Positions 14,821 through 27,500 of a DNA stretch of 64,000 bases are shown piece by piece. Each line of letters starts with the position of its first letter. Within the stretch, counting starts at the first letter, position 1. Source of the DNA: Diprion similis (taxonomy: Eukaryota; Arthropoda; Insecta; Hymenoptera; Diprionidae). Below the pieces are notes generated by a model, which was not told where the DNA came from, made no database searches, and worked only from the letters and a program-made list of their open reading frames with translations. Both the position numbers and the translations under genes were made by a program. The stretch lies in assembly GCF_021155765.1 (NCBI RefSeq), contig NC_060116.1, positions 7,626,001 to 7,690,000 on the forward strand, read 5' to 3'.

Positions 14821-17800
14821 ATTCCGTGACAAAAGATTTTTCGGCCAAAAAAAATCCAAGGCTAACCCCTTTGCATTTTTGGCGAAAATTTCGACGACTT
14901 TGAAAAGTGCTGCAATTAATTCTTTAGGGTACTATTCCGACGTGATTTTGCGAGAGGAATCGATTAATCGCAGTCCCGATACGCTGCGAGCAACACCTGC
15001 AAAGTTACAGCCGAAAAACTGCAGATTTTCATCGTCATTTCTCTGCTGCTGGTCCTAGGCTATTTTTCATGTGTTTTCTGAGTTCCTGGGCGTCGAATTA
15101 GTCTAAAAAGCGTCATACGGATCGATTCCGAGACAAAAGATTTTTCGGCCAAAAAAAATCCAAGGCTAACCCCTTTGCATTTTTGGCGAAAATTTCGACG
15201 ACTTTGAAAAGTGCTGCAATTAATTCTTTAGGGTACTATTCCGACGTGATTTTGCGAGAGGAATCGATTAATCGCAGTCCCGATACGCTGCGAGCAACAC
15301 CTGCAAAGTTACAGCCGAAAAACTGCAGATTTTCATCCTCATTTCTCTGCTGCTGGTCCTAGGCTATTTTTCATGTGTTTTCTGAGTTCCTGGGCGTCGA
15401 ATTAGTCTAAAAAGCGTCATACGGATCGATTCCGAGACAAAAGATTTTTCGGCCAAAAAAAATCCAAGGCTAACCCCTTTGCATTTTTGGCGAAAATTTC
15501 GACGACTTTGAAAAGTGCTGCAATTAATTCTTTAGGGTACTATTCCGACGTGATTTTGCGAGAGGAATCGATTAATCGCAGTCCCGATACGCTGCGAGCA
15601 ACACCTGCAAAGTTACAGCCGAAAAACTGCAGATTTTCATCGTCATTTCTCTGCTGCTGGTCCTAGGCTATTTTTCATGTGTTTTCTGAGTTCCTGGGCG
15701 TCGAATTAGTCTAAAAAGCGTCATACGGATCGATTCCCAGACAAAAGATTTTTCGGCCAAAAAAAATCCAAGGCTAACCCCTTTGCATTTTTGGCGAAAA
15801 TTTCGACGACTTTGAAAAGTGCTGCAATTAATTCTTTAGGGTACTATTCCGACGTGATTTTGCGAGAGGAATCGATTAATCGCAGTCCCGATACGCTGCG
15901 AGCAACACCTGCAAAGTTACAGCCGAAAAACTGCAGATTTTCATCGTCATTTCTCTGCTGCTGGTCCTAGGCTATTTTTCATGTGTTTTCTGAGTTCCTG
16001 GGCGTCAAATTAGTCTAAAAAGCGTCATACGGATCGATTCCCAGACAAAAGATTTTTCGGCCGAAAAAAATCCTAGGCTAACCCCTTTGCATTTTTGGCG
16101 AAAATTTCGACGACTTTGAAAAGTGCTGCAATTAATTCTTTAGGGTACTATTCCGACGTGATTTTGCGAGAGGAATCGATTAATCGCAGTCCCGATACGC
16201 TGCGAGCAACACCTGCAAAGTTACAGCCGAAAAACTGCAGATTTTCATCGTCATTTCTCTGCTGCTGGTCCTAGGCTATTTTTCATGTGTTTTCTGAGTT
16301 CCTGGGCGTCGAATTAGTCTAAAAAGCGTCATACGGATCGATTCCCAGACAAAAGATTTTTCGGCCAAAAAAAATCCAAGGCTAACCCCTTTGCATTTTT
16401 GGCGAAAATTTCGACGACTTTGAAAAGTGCTGCAATTAATTCTTTAGGGTACTATTCCGACGTGATTTTGCGAGAGGAATCGATTAATCGCAGTCCCGAT
16501 ACGCTGCGAGCAACACCTGCAAAGTTACAGCCGAAAAACTGCAGATTTTCATCCTCATTTCTCTGCTGCTGGTCCTAGGCTATTTTTCATGTGTTTTCTG
16601 AGTTCCTGGGCGTCGAATTAGTCTAAAAAGCGTCATACGGATCGATTCCGAGACAAAAGATTTTTCGGCCAAAAAAAATCCAAGGCTAACCCCTTTGCAT
16701 TTTTGGCGAAAATTTCGACGACTTTGAAAAGTGCTGCAATTAATTCTTTAGGGTACTATTCCGACGTGATTTTGCGAGAGGAATCGATTAATCGCAGTCC
16801 CGATACGCTGCGAGCAACACCTGCAAAGTTACAGCCGAAAAACTGCAGATTTTCATCGTCATTTCTCTGCTGCTGGTCCTAGGCTATTTTTCATGTGTTT
16901 TCTGAGTTCCTGGGCGTCGAATTAGTCTAAAAAGCGTCATACGGATCGATTCCCAGACAAAAGATTTTTCGGCCAAAAAAAATCCAAGGCTAACCCCTTT
17001 GCATTTTTGGCGAAAATTTCGACGACTTTGAAAAGTGCTGCAATTAATTCTTGAGGGTACTATTCCGACGTGATTTTGCGAGAGGAATCGATTAATCGCA
17101 GTCCCGATACGCTGCGAGCAACACCCGCAAAGTTACAGCCGAAAAACTGCAGATTTTCATCGTCATTTCTCTGCTGCTGGTCCTAGGCTATTTTTCATGT
17201 GTTTTCTGAGTTCCTGGGCGTCAAATTAGTCTAAAAAGCGTCATACGGATCGATTCCCAGACAAAAGATTTTTCGGCCGAAAAAAATCCTAGGCTAACCC
17301 CTTTGCATTTTTGGCGAAAATTTCGACGACTTTGAAAAGTGCTGCAATTAATTCTTTAGGGTACTATTCCGACGTGATTTTGCGAGAGGAATCGATTAAT
17401 CGCAGTCCCGATACGCTGCGAGCAACACCTGCAAAGTTACAGCCGAAAAACTGCAGATTTTCATCGTCATTTCTCTGCTGCTGGTCCTAGGCTATTTTTC
17501 ATGTGTTTTCTGAGTTCCTGGGCGTCGAATTAGTCTAAAAAGCGTCATACGGATCGATTCCCAGACAAAAGATTTTTCGGCCAAAAAAAATCCAAGGCTA
17601 ACCCCTTTGCATTTTTGGCGAAAATTTCGACGACTTTGAAAAGTGCTGCAATTAATTCTTTAGGGTACTATTCCGACGTGATTTTGCGAGAGGAATCGAT
17701 TAATCGCAGTCCCGATACGCTGCGAGCAACACCTGCAAAGTTACAGCCGAAAAACTGCAGATTTTCATCGTCATTTCTCTGCTGCTGGTCCTAGGCTATT

Positions 17801-20800
17801 TTTCATGTGTTTTCTGAGTTCCTGGGCGTCGAATTAGTCTAAAAAGCGTCATACGGATCGATTCCCAGACAAAAGATTTTTCGGCCAAAAAAAATCCAAG
17901 GCTAACCCCTTTGCATTTTTGGCGAAAATTTCGACGACTTTGAAAAGTGCTGCAATTAATTCTTTAGGGTACTATTCCGACGTGATTTTGCGAGAGGAAT
18001 CGATTAATCGCAGTCCCGATACGCTGCGAGCAACACCTGCAAAGTTACAGCCGAAAAACTGCAGATTTTCATCGTCATTTCTCTGCTGCTGGTCCTAGGC
18101 TATTTTTCATGTGTTTTCTGAGTTCCTGGGCGTCGAATTAGTCTAAAAAGCGTCATACGGATCGATTCCGTGACAAAAGATTTTTCGGCCAAAAAAAATC
18201 CAAGGCTAACCCCTTTGCATTTTTGGCGAAAATTTCGACGACTTTGAAAAGTGCTGCAATTAATTCTTTAGGGTACTATTCCGACGTGATTTTGCGAGAG
18301 GAATCGATTAATCGCAGTCCCGATACGCTGCGAGCAACACCTGCAAAGTTACAGCCGAAAAACTGCAGATTTTCATCGTCATTTCTCTGCTGCTGGTCCT
18401 AGGCTATTTTTCATGTGTTTTCTGAGTTCCTGGGCGTCGAATTAGTCTAAAAAGCGTCATACGGATCGATTCCGAGACAAAAGATTTTTCGGCCAAAAAA
18501 AATCCAAGGCTAACCCCTTTGCATTTTTGGCGAAAATTTCGACGACTTTGAAAAGTGCTGCAATTAATTCTTTAGGGTACTATTCCGACGTGATTTTGCG
18601 AGAGGAATCGATTAATCGCAGTCCCGATACGCTGCGAGCAACACCTGCAAAGTTACAGCCGAAAAACTGCAGATTTTCATCCTCATTTCTCTGCTGCTGG
18701 TCCTAGGCTATTTTTCATGTGTTTTCTGAGTTCCTGGGCGTCGAATTAGTCTAAAAAGCGTCATACGGATCGATTCCGAGACAAAAGATTTTTCGGCCAA
18801 AAAAAATCCAAGGCTAACCCCTTTGCATTTTTGGCGAAAATTTCGACGACTTTGAAAAGTGCTGCAATTAATTCTTTAGGGTACTATTCCGACGTGATTT
18901 TGCGAGAGGAATCGATTAATCGCAGTCCCGATACGCTGCGAGCAACACCTGCAAAGTTACAGCCGAAAAACTGCAGATTTTCATCGTCATTTCTCTGCTG
19001 CTGGTCCTAGGCTATTTTTCATGTGTTTTCTGAGTTCCTGGGCGTCGAATTAGTCTAAAAAGCGTCATACGGATCGATTCCCAGACAAAAGATTTTTCGG
19101 CCAAAAAAAATCCAAGGCTAACCCCTTTGCATTTTTGGCGAAAATTTCGACGACTTTGAAAAGTGCTGCAATTAATTCTTTAGGGTACTATTCCGACGTG
19201 ATTTTGCGAGAGGAATCGATTAATCGCAGTCCCGATACGCTGCGAGCAACACCTGCAAAGTTACAGCCGAAAAACTGCAGATTTTCATCGTCATTTCTCT
19301 GCTGCTGGTCCTAGGCTATTTTTCATGTGTTTTCTGAGTTCCTGGGCGTCGAATTAGTCTAAATAGCGTCATACGGATCGATTCCCAGACAAAAGATTTT
19401 TCGGCCAAAAAAAATCCAAGGCTAACCCCTTTGCATTTTTGGCGAAAATTTCGACGACTTTGAAAAGTGCTGCAATTAATTCTTGAGGGTACTATTCCGA
19501 CGTGATTTTGCGAGAGGAATCGATTAATCGCAGTCCCGATACGCTGCGAGCAACACCCGCAAAGTTACAGCCGAAAAACTGCAGATTTTCATCGTCATTT
19601 CTCTGCTGCTGGTCCTAGGCTATTTTTCATGTGTTTTCTGAGTTCCTGGGCGTCAAATTAGTCTAAAAAGCGTCATACGGATCGATTCCCAGACAAAAGA
19701 TTTTTCGGCCGAAAAAAATCCTAGGCTAACCCCTTTGCATTTTTGGCGAAAATTTCGACGACTTTGAAAAGTGCTGCAATTAATTCTTGAGGGTACTATT
19801 CCGACGTGATTTTGCGAGAGGAATCGATTAATCGCAGTCCCGATACGCTGCGAGCAACACCTGCAAAGTTACAGCCGAAAAACTGCAGATTTTCATCGTC
19901 ATTTCTCTGCTGCTGGTCCTAGGCTATTTTTCATGTGTTTTCTGAGTTCCTGGGCGTCGAATTAGTCTAAAAAGCGTCATACGGATCGATTCCCAGACAA
20001 AAGATTTTTCGGCCAAAAAAAATCCAAGGCTAACCCCTTTGCATTTTTGGCGAAAATTTCGACGACTTTGAAAAGTGCTGCAATTAATTCTTTAGGGTAC
20101 TATTCCGACGTGATTTTGCGAGAGGAATCGATTAATCGCAGTCCCGATACGCTGCGAGCAATACCGGCAAAGTTACAGCCGAAAAACTGCAGATTTTCAT
20201 CGTCATTTCTCTGCTGCTGGTCCTAGGCTATTTTTCATGTGTTTTCTGAGTTCCTGGGCGTCGAATTAGTCTAAAAAGCGTCATACGGATCGATTCCCAG
20301 ACAAAAGATTTTTCGGCCAAAAAAAATCCAAGGCTAACCCCTTTGCATTTTTGGCGAAAATTTCGACGACTTTGAAAAGTGCTGCAATTAATTTTTTAGG
20401 GTACTATTCCGACGTGATTTTGCGAGAGGAATCGATTAATCGCAGTCCCGATACGCTGCGAGCAACACCTGCAAAGTTACAGCCGAAAAACTACAGATTT
20501 TCATCCTCATTTCTCTGCTGCTGGTCCTAGGCTATTTTTCATGTGTTTTCTGAGTTCCTGGGCGTCGAATTAGTCTAAAAAGCGTCATACGGATCGATTC
20601 CCAGACAAAAGATTTTTCGGCCAAAAAAAATCCAAGGCTAACCCCTTTGCATTTTTGGCGAAAATTTCGACGACTTTGAAAAGTGCTGCAATTGATTCTT
20701 TAGGGTACTATTCCGACGTGATTTTGCGAGAGGAATCGATTAATCGCAGTCCCGATACGCTGCGAGCAACACCTGCAAAGTTACAGCCGAAAAACTGCAG

Positions 20801-23800
20801 ATTTTCATCCTCATTTCTCTGCTGCTGGTCCTAGGCTATTTTTCATGTGTTTTCTGAGTTCCTGGGCGTCGAATTAGTCTAAAAAGCGTCATACGGATCG
20901 ATTCCCAGACAAAAGATTTTTCGGCCAAAAAAAATTCAAGGCTAACCCCTTTGCATTTTTCGCGAAAATTTCGACGACTTTGAAAAGTGCTGCAATTAAT
21001 TCTTTAGGGTACTATTCCGACGTGATTTTGCGAGAGGAATCGATTAATCGCAGTCCCGATACGCTGCGAGCAACACCTGCAAAGTTACAGCCGAAAAACT
21101 GCAGATTTTCATCCTCATTTCTCTGCTGCTGGTCCTAGGCTATTTTTCATGTGTTTTCTGAGTTCCTGGGCGTCGAATTAGTCTAAAAAGCGTCATACGG
21201 ATCGATTCCGTGACAAAAGATTTTTCGGCCAAAAAAAATCCAAGGCTAACCCCTTTGCATTTTTGGCGAAAATTTCGACGACTTTGAAAAGTGCTGCAAT
21301 TAATTCTTTAGGGTACTATTCCGACGTGATTTTGCGAGAGGAATCGATTAATCGCAGTCCCGATACGCTGCGAGCAACACCTGCAAAGTTACAGCCGAAA
21401 AACTGCAGATTTTCATCGTCATTTCTCTGCTGCTGGTCCTAGGCTATTTTTCATGTGTTTTCTGAGTTCCTGGGCGTCGAATTAGTCTAAAAAGCGTCAT
21501 ACGGATCGATTCCCAGACAAAAGATTTTTCGGCCAAAAAAAATCCAAGGCTAACCCCTTTGCATTTTTGGCGAAAATTTCGACGACTTTGAAAAGTGCTG
21601 CAATTAATTCTTTAGGGTACTATTCCGACGTGATTTTGCGAGAGGAATCGATTAATCGCAGTCCCGATACGCTGCGAGCAACACCTGCAAAGTTACAGCC
21701 GAAAAACTGCAGATTTTCATCGTCATTTCTCTGCTGCTGGTCCTAGGCTATTTTTCATGTGTTTTCTGAGTTCCTGGGCGTCGAATTAGTCTAAAAAGCG
21801 TCATACGGATCGATTCCGTGACAAAAGATTTTTCGGCCAAAAAAAATCCAAGGCTAACCCCTTTGCATTTTTGGCGAAAATTTCGACGACTTTGAAAAGT
21901 GCTGCAATTAATTCTTTAGGGTACTATTCCGACGTGATTTTGCGAGAGGAATCGATTAATCGCAGTCCCGATACGCTGCGAGCAACACCTGCAAAGTTAC
22001 AGCCGAAAAACTGCAGATTTTCATCGTCATTTCTCTGCTGCTGGTCCTAGGCTATTTTTCATGTGTTTTCTGAGTTCCTGGGCGTCGAATTAGTCTAAAA
22101 AGCGTCATACGGATCGATTCCGAGACAAAAGATTTTTCGGCCAAAAAAAATCCAAGGCTAACCCCTTTGCATTTTTGGCGAAAATTTCGACGACTTTGAA
22201 AAGTGCTGCAATTAATTCTTTAGGGTACTATTCCGACGTGATTTTGCGAGAGGAATCGATTAATCGCAGTCCCGATACGCTGCGAGCAACACCTGCAAAG
22301 TTACAGCCGAAAAACTGCAGATTTTCATCCTCATTTCTCTGCTGCTGGTCCTAGGCTATTTTTCATGTGTTTTCTGAGTTCCTGGGCGTCGAATTAGTCT
22401 AAAAAGCGTCATACGGATCGATTCCGAGACAAAAGATTTTTCGGCCAAAAAAAATCCAAGGCTAACCCCTTTGCATTTTTGGCGAAAATTTCGACGACTT
22501 TGAAAAGTGCTGCAATTAATTCTTTAGGGTACTATTCCGACGTGATTTTGCGAGAGGAATCGATTAATCGCAGTCCCGATACGCTGCGAGCAACACCTGC
22601 AAAGTTACAGCCGAAAAACTGCAGATTTTCATCGTCATTTCTCTGCTGCTGGTCCTAGGCTATTTTTCATGTGTTTTCTGAGTTCCTGGGCGTCGAATTA
22701 GTCTAAAAAGCGTCATACGGATCGATTCCCAGACAAAAGATTTTTCGGCCAAAAAAAATCCAAGGCTAACCCCTTTGCATTTTTGGCGAAAATTTCGACG
22801 ACTTTGAAAAGTGCTGCAATTAATTCTTTAGGGTACTATTCCGACGTGATTTTGCGAGAGGAATCGATTAATCGCAGTCCCGATACGCTGCGAGCAACAC
22901 CTGCAAAGTTACAGCCGAAAAACTGCAGATTTTCATCGTCATTTCTCTGCTGCTGGTCCTAGGCTATTTTTCATGTGTTTTCTGAGTTCCTGGGCGTCGA
23001 ATTAGTCTAAATAGCGTCATACGGATCGATTCCCAGACAAAAGATTTTTCGGCCAAAAAAAATCCAAGGCTAACCCCTTTGCATTTTTGGCGAAAATTTC
23101 GACGACTTTGAAAAGTGCTGCAATTAATTCTTGAGGGTACTATTCCGACGTGATTTTGCGAGAGGAATCGATTAATCGCAGTCCCGATACGCTGCGAGCA
23201 ACACCCGCAAAGTTACAGCCGAAAAACTGCAGATTTTCATCGTCATTTCTCTGCTGCTGGTCCTAGGCTATTTTTCATGTGTTTTCTGAGTTCCTGGGCG
23301 TCAAATTAGTCTAAAAAGCGTCATACGGATCGATTCCCAGACAAAAGATTTTTCGGCCGAAAAAAATCCTAGGCTAACCCCTTTGCATTTTTGGCGAAAA
23401 TTTCGACGACTTTGAAAAGTGCTGCAATTAATTCTTTAGGGTACTATTCCGACGTGATTTTGCGAGAGGAATCGATTAATCGCAGTCCCGATACGCTGCG
23501 AGCAACACCTGCAAAGTTACAGCCGAAAAACTGCAGATTTTCATCGTCATTTCTCTGCTGCTGGTCCTAGGCTATTTTTCATGTGTTTTCTGAGTTCCTG
23601 GGCGTCGAATTAGTCTAAAAAGCGTCATACGGATCGATTCCCAGACAAAAGATTTTTCGGCCAAAAAAAATCCAAGGCTAACCCCTTTGCATTTTTGGCG
23701 AAAATTTCGACGACTTTGAAAAGTGCTGCAATTAATTCTTTAGGGTACTATTCCGACGTGATTTTGCGAGAGGAATCGATTAATCGCAGTCCCGATACGC

Positions 23801-24520
23801 TGCGAGCAACACCTGCAAAGTTACAGCCGAAAAACTGCAGATTTTCATCCTCATTTCTCTGCTGCTGGTCCTAGGCTATTTTTCATGTGTTTTCTGAGTT
23901 CCTGGGCGTCGAATTAGTCTAAAAAGCGTCATACGGATCGATTCCGAGACAAAAGATTTTTCGGCCAAAAAAAATCCAAGGCTAACCCCTTTGCATTTTT
24001 GGCGAAAATTTCGACGACTTCGAAAAGTGCTGCAATTAATTCTTTAGGGTACTATTCCGACGTGATTTTGCGAGAGGAATCGATTAATCGCAGTCCCGAT
24101 ACGCTGCGAGCAACACCTGCAAAGTTACAGCCGAAAAACTGCAGATTTTCATCGTCATTTCTCTGCTGCTGGTCCTAGGCTATTTTTCATGTGTTTTCTG
24201 AGTTCCTGGGCGTCGAATTAGTCTAAAAAGCGTCATACGGATCGATTCCCAGACAAAAGATTTTTCGGCCAAAAAAAATCCAAGGCTAACCCCTTTGCAT
24301 TTTTGGCGAAAATTTCGACGACTTTGAAAAGTGCTGCAATTAATTCTTGAGGGTACTATTCCGACGTGATTTTGCGAGAGGAATCGATTAATCGCAGTCC
24401 CGATACGCTGCGAGCAACACCCGCAAAGTTACAGCCGAAAAACTGCAGATTTTCATCGTCATTTCTCTGCTGCTGGTCCTAGGCTATTTTTCATGTGTTT
24501 TCTGAGTTCCTGGGCGTCAA
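14821..24520. repeat. Satellite segmental amplification in about 3.3-3.6-kb blocks (11-12 monomers)
   Basis: ATTCCGTGAC occurs at 14,821, 18,165, 21,205 and 21,813. GCGTCAAATT occurs at 16,002, 17,218, 19,650, 23,298 and 24,514. The spacings 14,821 to 18,165 (11 units), 16,002 to 19,650 (12), 18,165 to 21,813 (12) and 19,650 to 23,298 (12) define blocks of about 3.3-3.6 kb present about three times. The last GCGTCAAATT pair is four units apart, echoing the four-monomer step at the left of the array. Confidence 0.75.
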
Positions 24521-27500
24521 ATTAGTCTAAAAAGCGTCATACGGATCGATTCCCAGACAAAAGATTTTTCGGCCGAAAAAAATCCTAGGCTAACCCCTTT
24601 GCATTTTTGGCGAAAATTTCGACGACTTTGAAAAGTGCTGCAATTAATTCTTTAGGGTACTATTCCGACGTGATTTTGCGAGAGGAATCGATTAATCGCA
24701 GTCCCGATACGCTGCGAGCAACACCTGCAAAGTTACAGCCGAAAAACTGCAGATTTTCATCGTCATTTCTCTGCTGCTGGTCCTAGGCTATTTTTCATGT
24801 GTTTTCTGAGTTCCTGGGCGTCGAATTAGTCTAAAAAGCGTCATACGGATCGATTCCCAGACAAAAGATTTTTCGGCCAAAAAAAATCCAAGGCTAACCC
24901 CTTTGCATTTTTGGCGAAAATTTCGACGACTTTGAAAAGTGCTGCAATTAATTCTTTAGGGTACTATTCCGACGTGATTTTGCGAGAGGAATCGATTAAT
25001 CGCAGTCCCGATACGCTGCGAGCAACACCTGCAAAGTTACAGCCGAAAAACTGCAGATTTTCATCGTCATTTCTCTGCTGCTGGTCCTAGGCTATTTTTC
25101 ATGTGTTTTCTGAGTTCCTGGGCGTCGAATTAGTCTAAAAAGCGTCATACGGATCGATTCCGAGACAAAAGATTTTTCGGCCAAAAAAAATCCAAGGCTA
25201 ACCCCTTTGCATTTTTGGCGAAAATTTCGACGACTTTGAAAAGTGCTGCAATTAATTCTTTAGGGTACTATTCCGACGTGATTTTGCGAGAGGAATCGAT
25301 TAATCGCAGTCCCGATACGCTGCGAGCAACACCTGCAAAGTTACAGCCGAAAAACTGCAGATTTTCATCGTCATTTCTCTGCTGCTGGTCCTAGGCTATT
25401 TTTCATGTGTTTTCTGAGTTCCTGGGCGTCGAATTAGTCTAAAAAGCGTCATACGGATCGATTCCCAGACAAAAGATTTTTCGGCCAAAAAAAATCCAAG
25501 GCTAACCCCTTTGCATTTTTGGCGAAAATTTCGACGACTTTGAAAAGTGCTGCAATTAATTCTTTAGGGTACTATTCCGACGTGATTTTGCGAGAGGAAT
25601 CGATTAATCGCAGTCCCGATACGCTGCGAGCAACACCTGCAAAGTTACAGCCGAAAAACTGCAGATTTTCATCGTCATTTCTCTGCTGCTGGTCCTAGGC
25701 TATTTTTCATGTGTTTTCTGAGTTCCTGGGCGTCGAATTAGTCTAAAAAGCGTCATACGGATCGATTCCCAGACAAAAGATTTTTCGGCCAAAAAAAATC
25801 CAAGGCTAACCCCTTTGCATTTTTGGCGAAAATTTCGACGACTTTGAAAAGTGCTGCAATTAATTCTTTAGGGTACTATTCCGACGTGATTTTGCGAGAG
25901 GAATCGATTAATCGCAGTCCCGATACGCTGCGAGCAACACCTGCAAAGTTACAGCCGAAAAACTGCAGATTTTCATCGTCATTTCTCTGCTGCTGGTCCT
26001 AGGCTATTTTTCATGTGTTTTCTGAGTTCCTGGGCGTCGAATTAGTCTAAAAAGCGTCATACGGATCGATTCCCAGACAAAAGATTTTTCGGCCAAAAAA
26101 AATCCAAGGCTAACCCCTTTGCATTTTTGGCGAAAATTTCGACGACTTTGAAAAGTGCTGCAATTAATTCTTTAGGGTACTATTCCGACGTGATTTTGCG
26201 AGAGGAATCGATTAATCGCAGTCCCGATACGCTGCGAGCAACACCTGCAAAGTTACAGCCGAAAAACTGCAGATTTTCATCGTCATTTCTCTGCTGCTGG
26301 TCCTAGGCTATTTTTCATGTGTATTCTGAGTTCCTGGGCGTCGAATTAGTCTAAAAAGCGTCATACGGATCGATTCCCAGACAAAAGATTTTTCGGCCAA
26401 AAAAAATCCAAGGCTAACCCCTTTGCATTTTTGGCGAAAATTTCGACGACTTTGAAAAGTGCTGCAATTAATTCTTTAGGGTACTATTCCGACGTGATTT
26501 TGCGAGAGGAATCGATTAATCGCAGTCCCGATACGCTGCGAGCAACACCTGCAAAGTTACAGCCGAAAAACTGCAGATTTTCATCGTCATTTCTCTGCTG
26601 CTGGTCCTAGGCTATTTTTCATGTGTTTTTTGAGTTCCTGGGCGTCGAATTAGTCTAAAAAGCGTCATACGGATCGATTTCCAGACAAAAGATTTTTCGG
26701 CCAAAAAAAATCCAAGGCTAACCCCTTTGCATTTTTGGCGAAAATTTCGACGACTTTGAAAAGTGCTGCAATTAATTCTTTAGGATACTATTCCGACGTG
26801 ATTTTGCGAGAGGAATCGATTAATCGCAGTCCCGATACGCTGCGAGCAACACCTGCAAAGTTACAGCCGAAAAACTGCAGATTTTCATCGTCATTTCTCT
26901 GCTGCTGGTCCTAGGCTATTTTTCATGTGTTTTCTGAGTTCCTGGGCGTCGAATTAGTCTAAAAAGCGTCATACGGATCGATTCCCAGACAAAAGATTTT
27001 TCGGCCAAAAAAAATCCAAGGCTAACCCCTTTGCATTTTTGGCGAAAATTTCGACGACTCTGAAAAGTGCTGCAATTAATTCTTTGGGGTACTATTCCGA
27101 CGTGATTTTGCGAGAGGAATCGATTAATCGCAGTCCCGATACGCTGCGAGCAACACCTGCAAAGTTACAGCCGAAAAACTGCAGATTTTCATCGTCATTT
27201 CTCTGCTGCTGGTCCTAGGCTATTTTTCATGTGTTTTCTGAGTTCCTGGGCGTCGAATTAGTTTAAAAAGCGTCATACGGATCGATTTCGAGACAAAAGA
27301 TTTTTCGGCCAAAAAAAATCCAAGGCTAACCCCTTTGCATTTTTGGCGAAAATTTCGACGACTTTGAAAAGTGCTGCAATTAATTCTTTAGGGTACTATT
27401 CCGACGTGATTTTGCGAGAGGAATCGATTAATCGCAGTCCCGATACGCTGCGAGCAACACCTGCAAAGTTACAGCCGAAAAACTGCAGATTTTCATCGTC

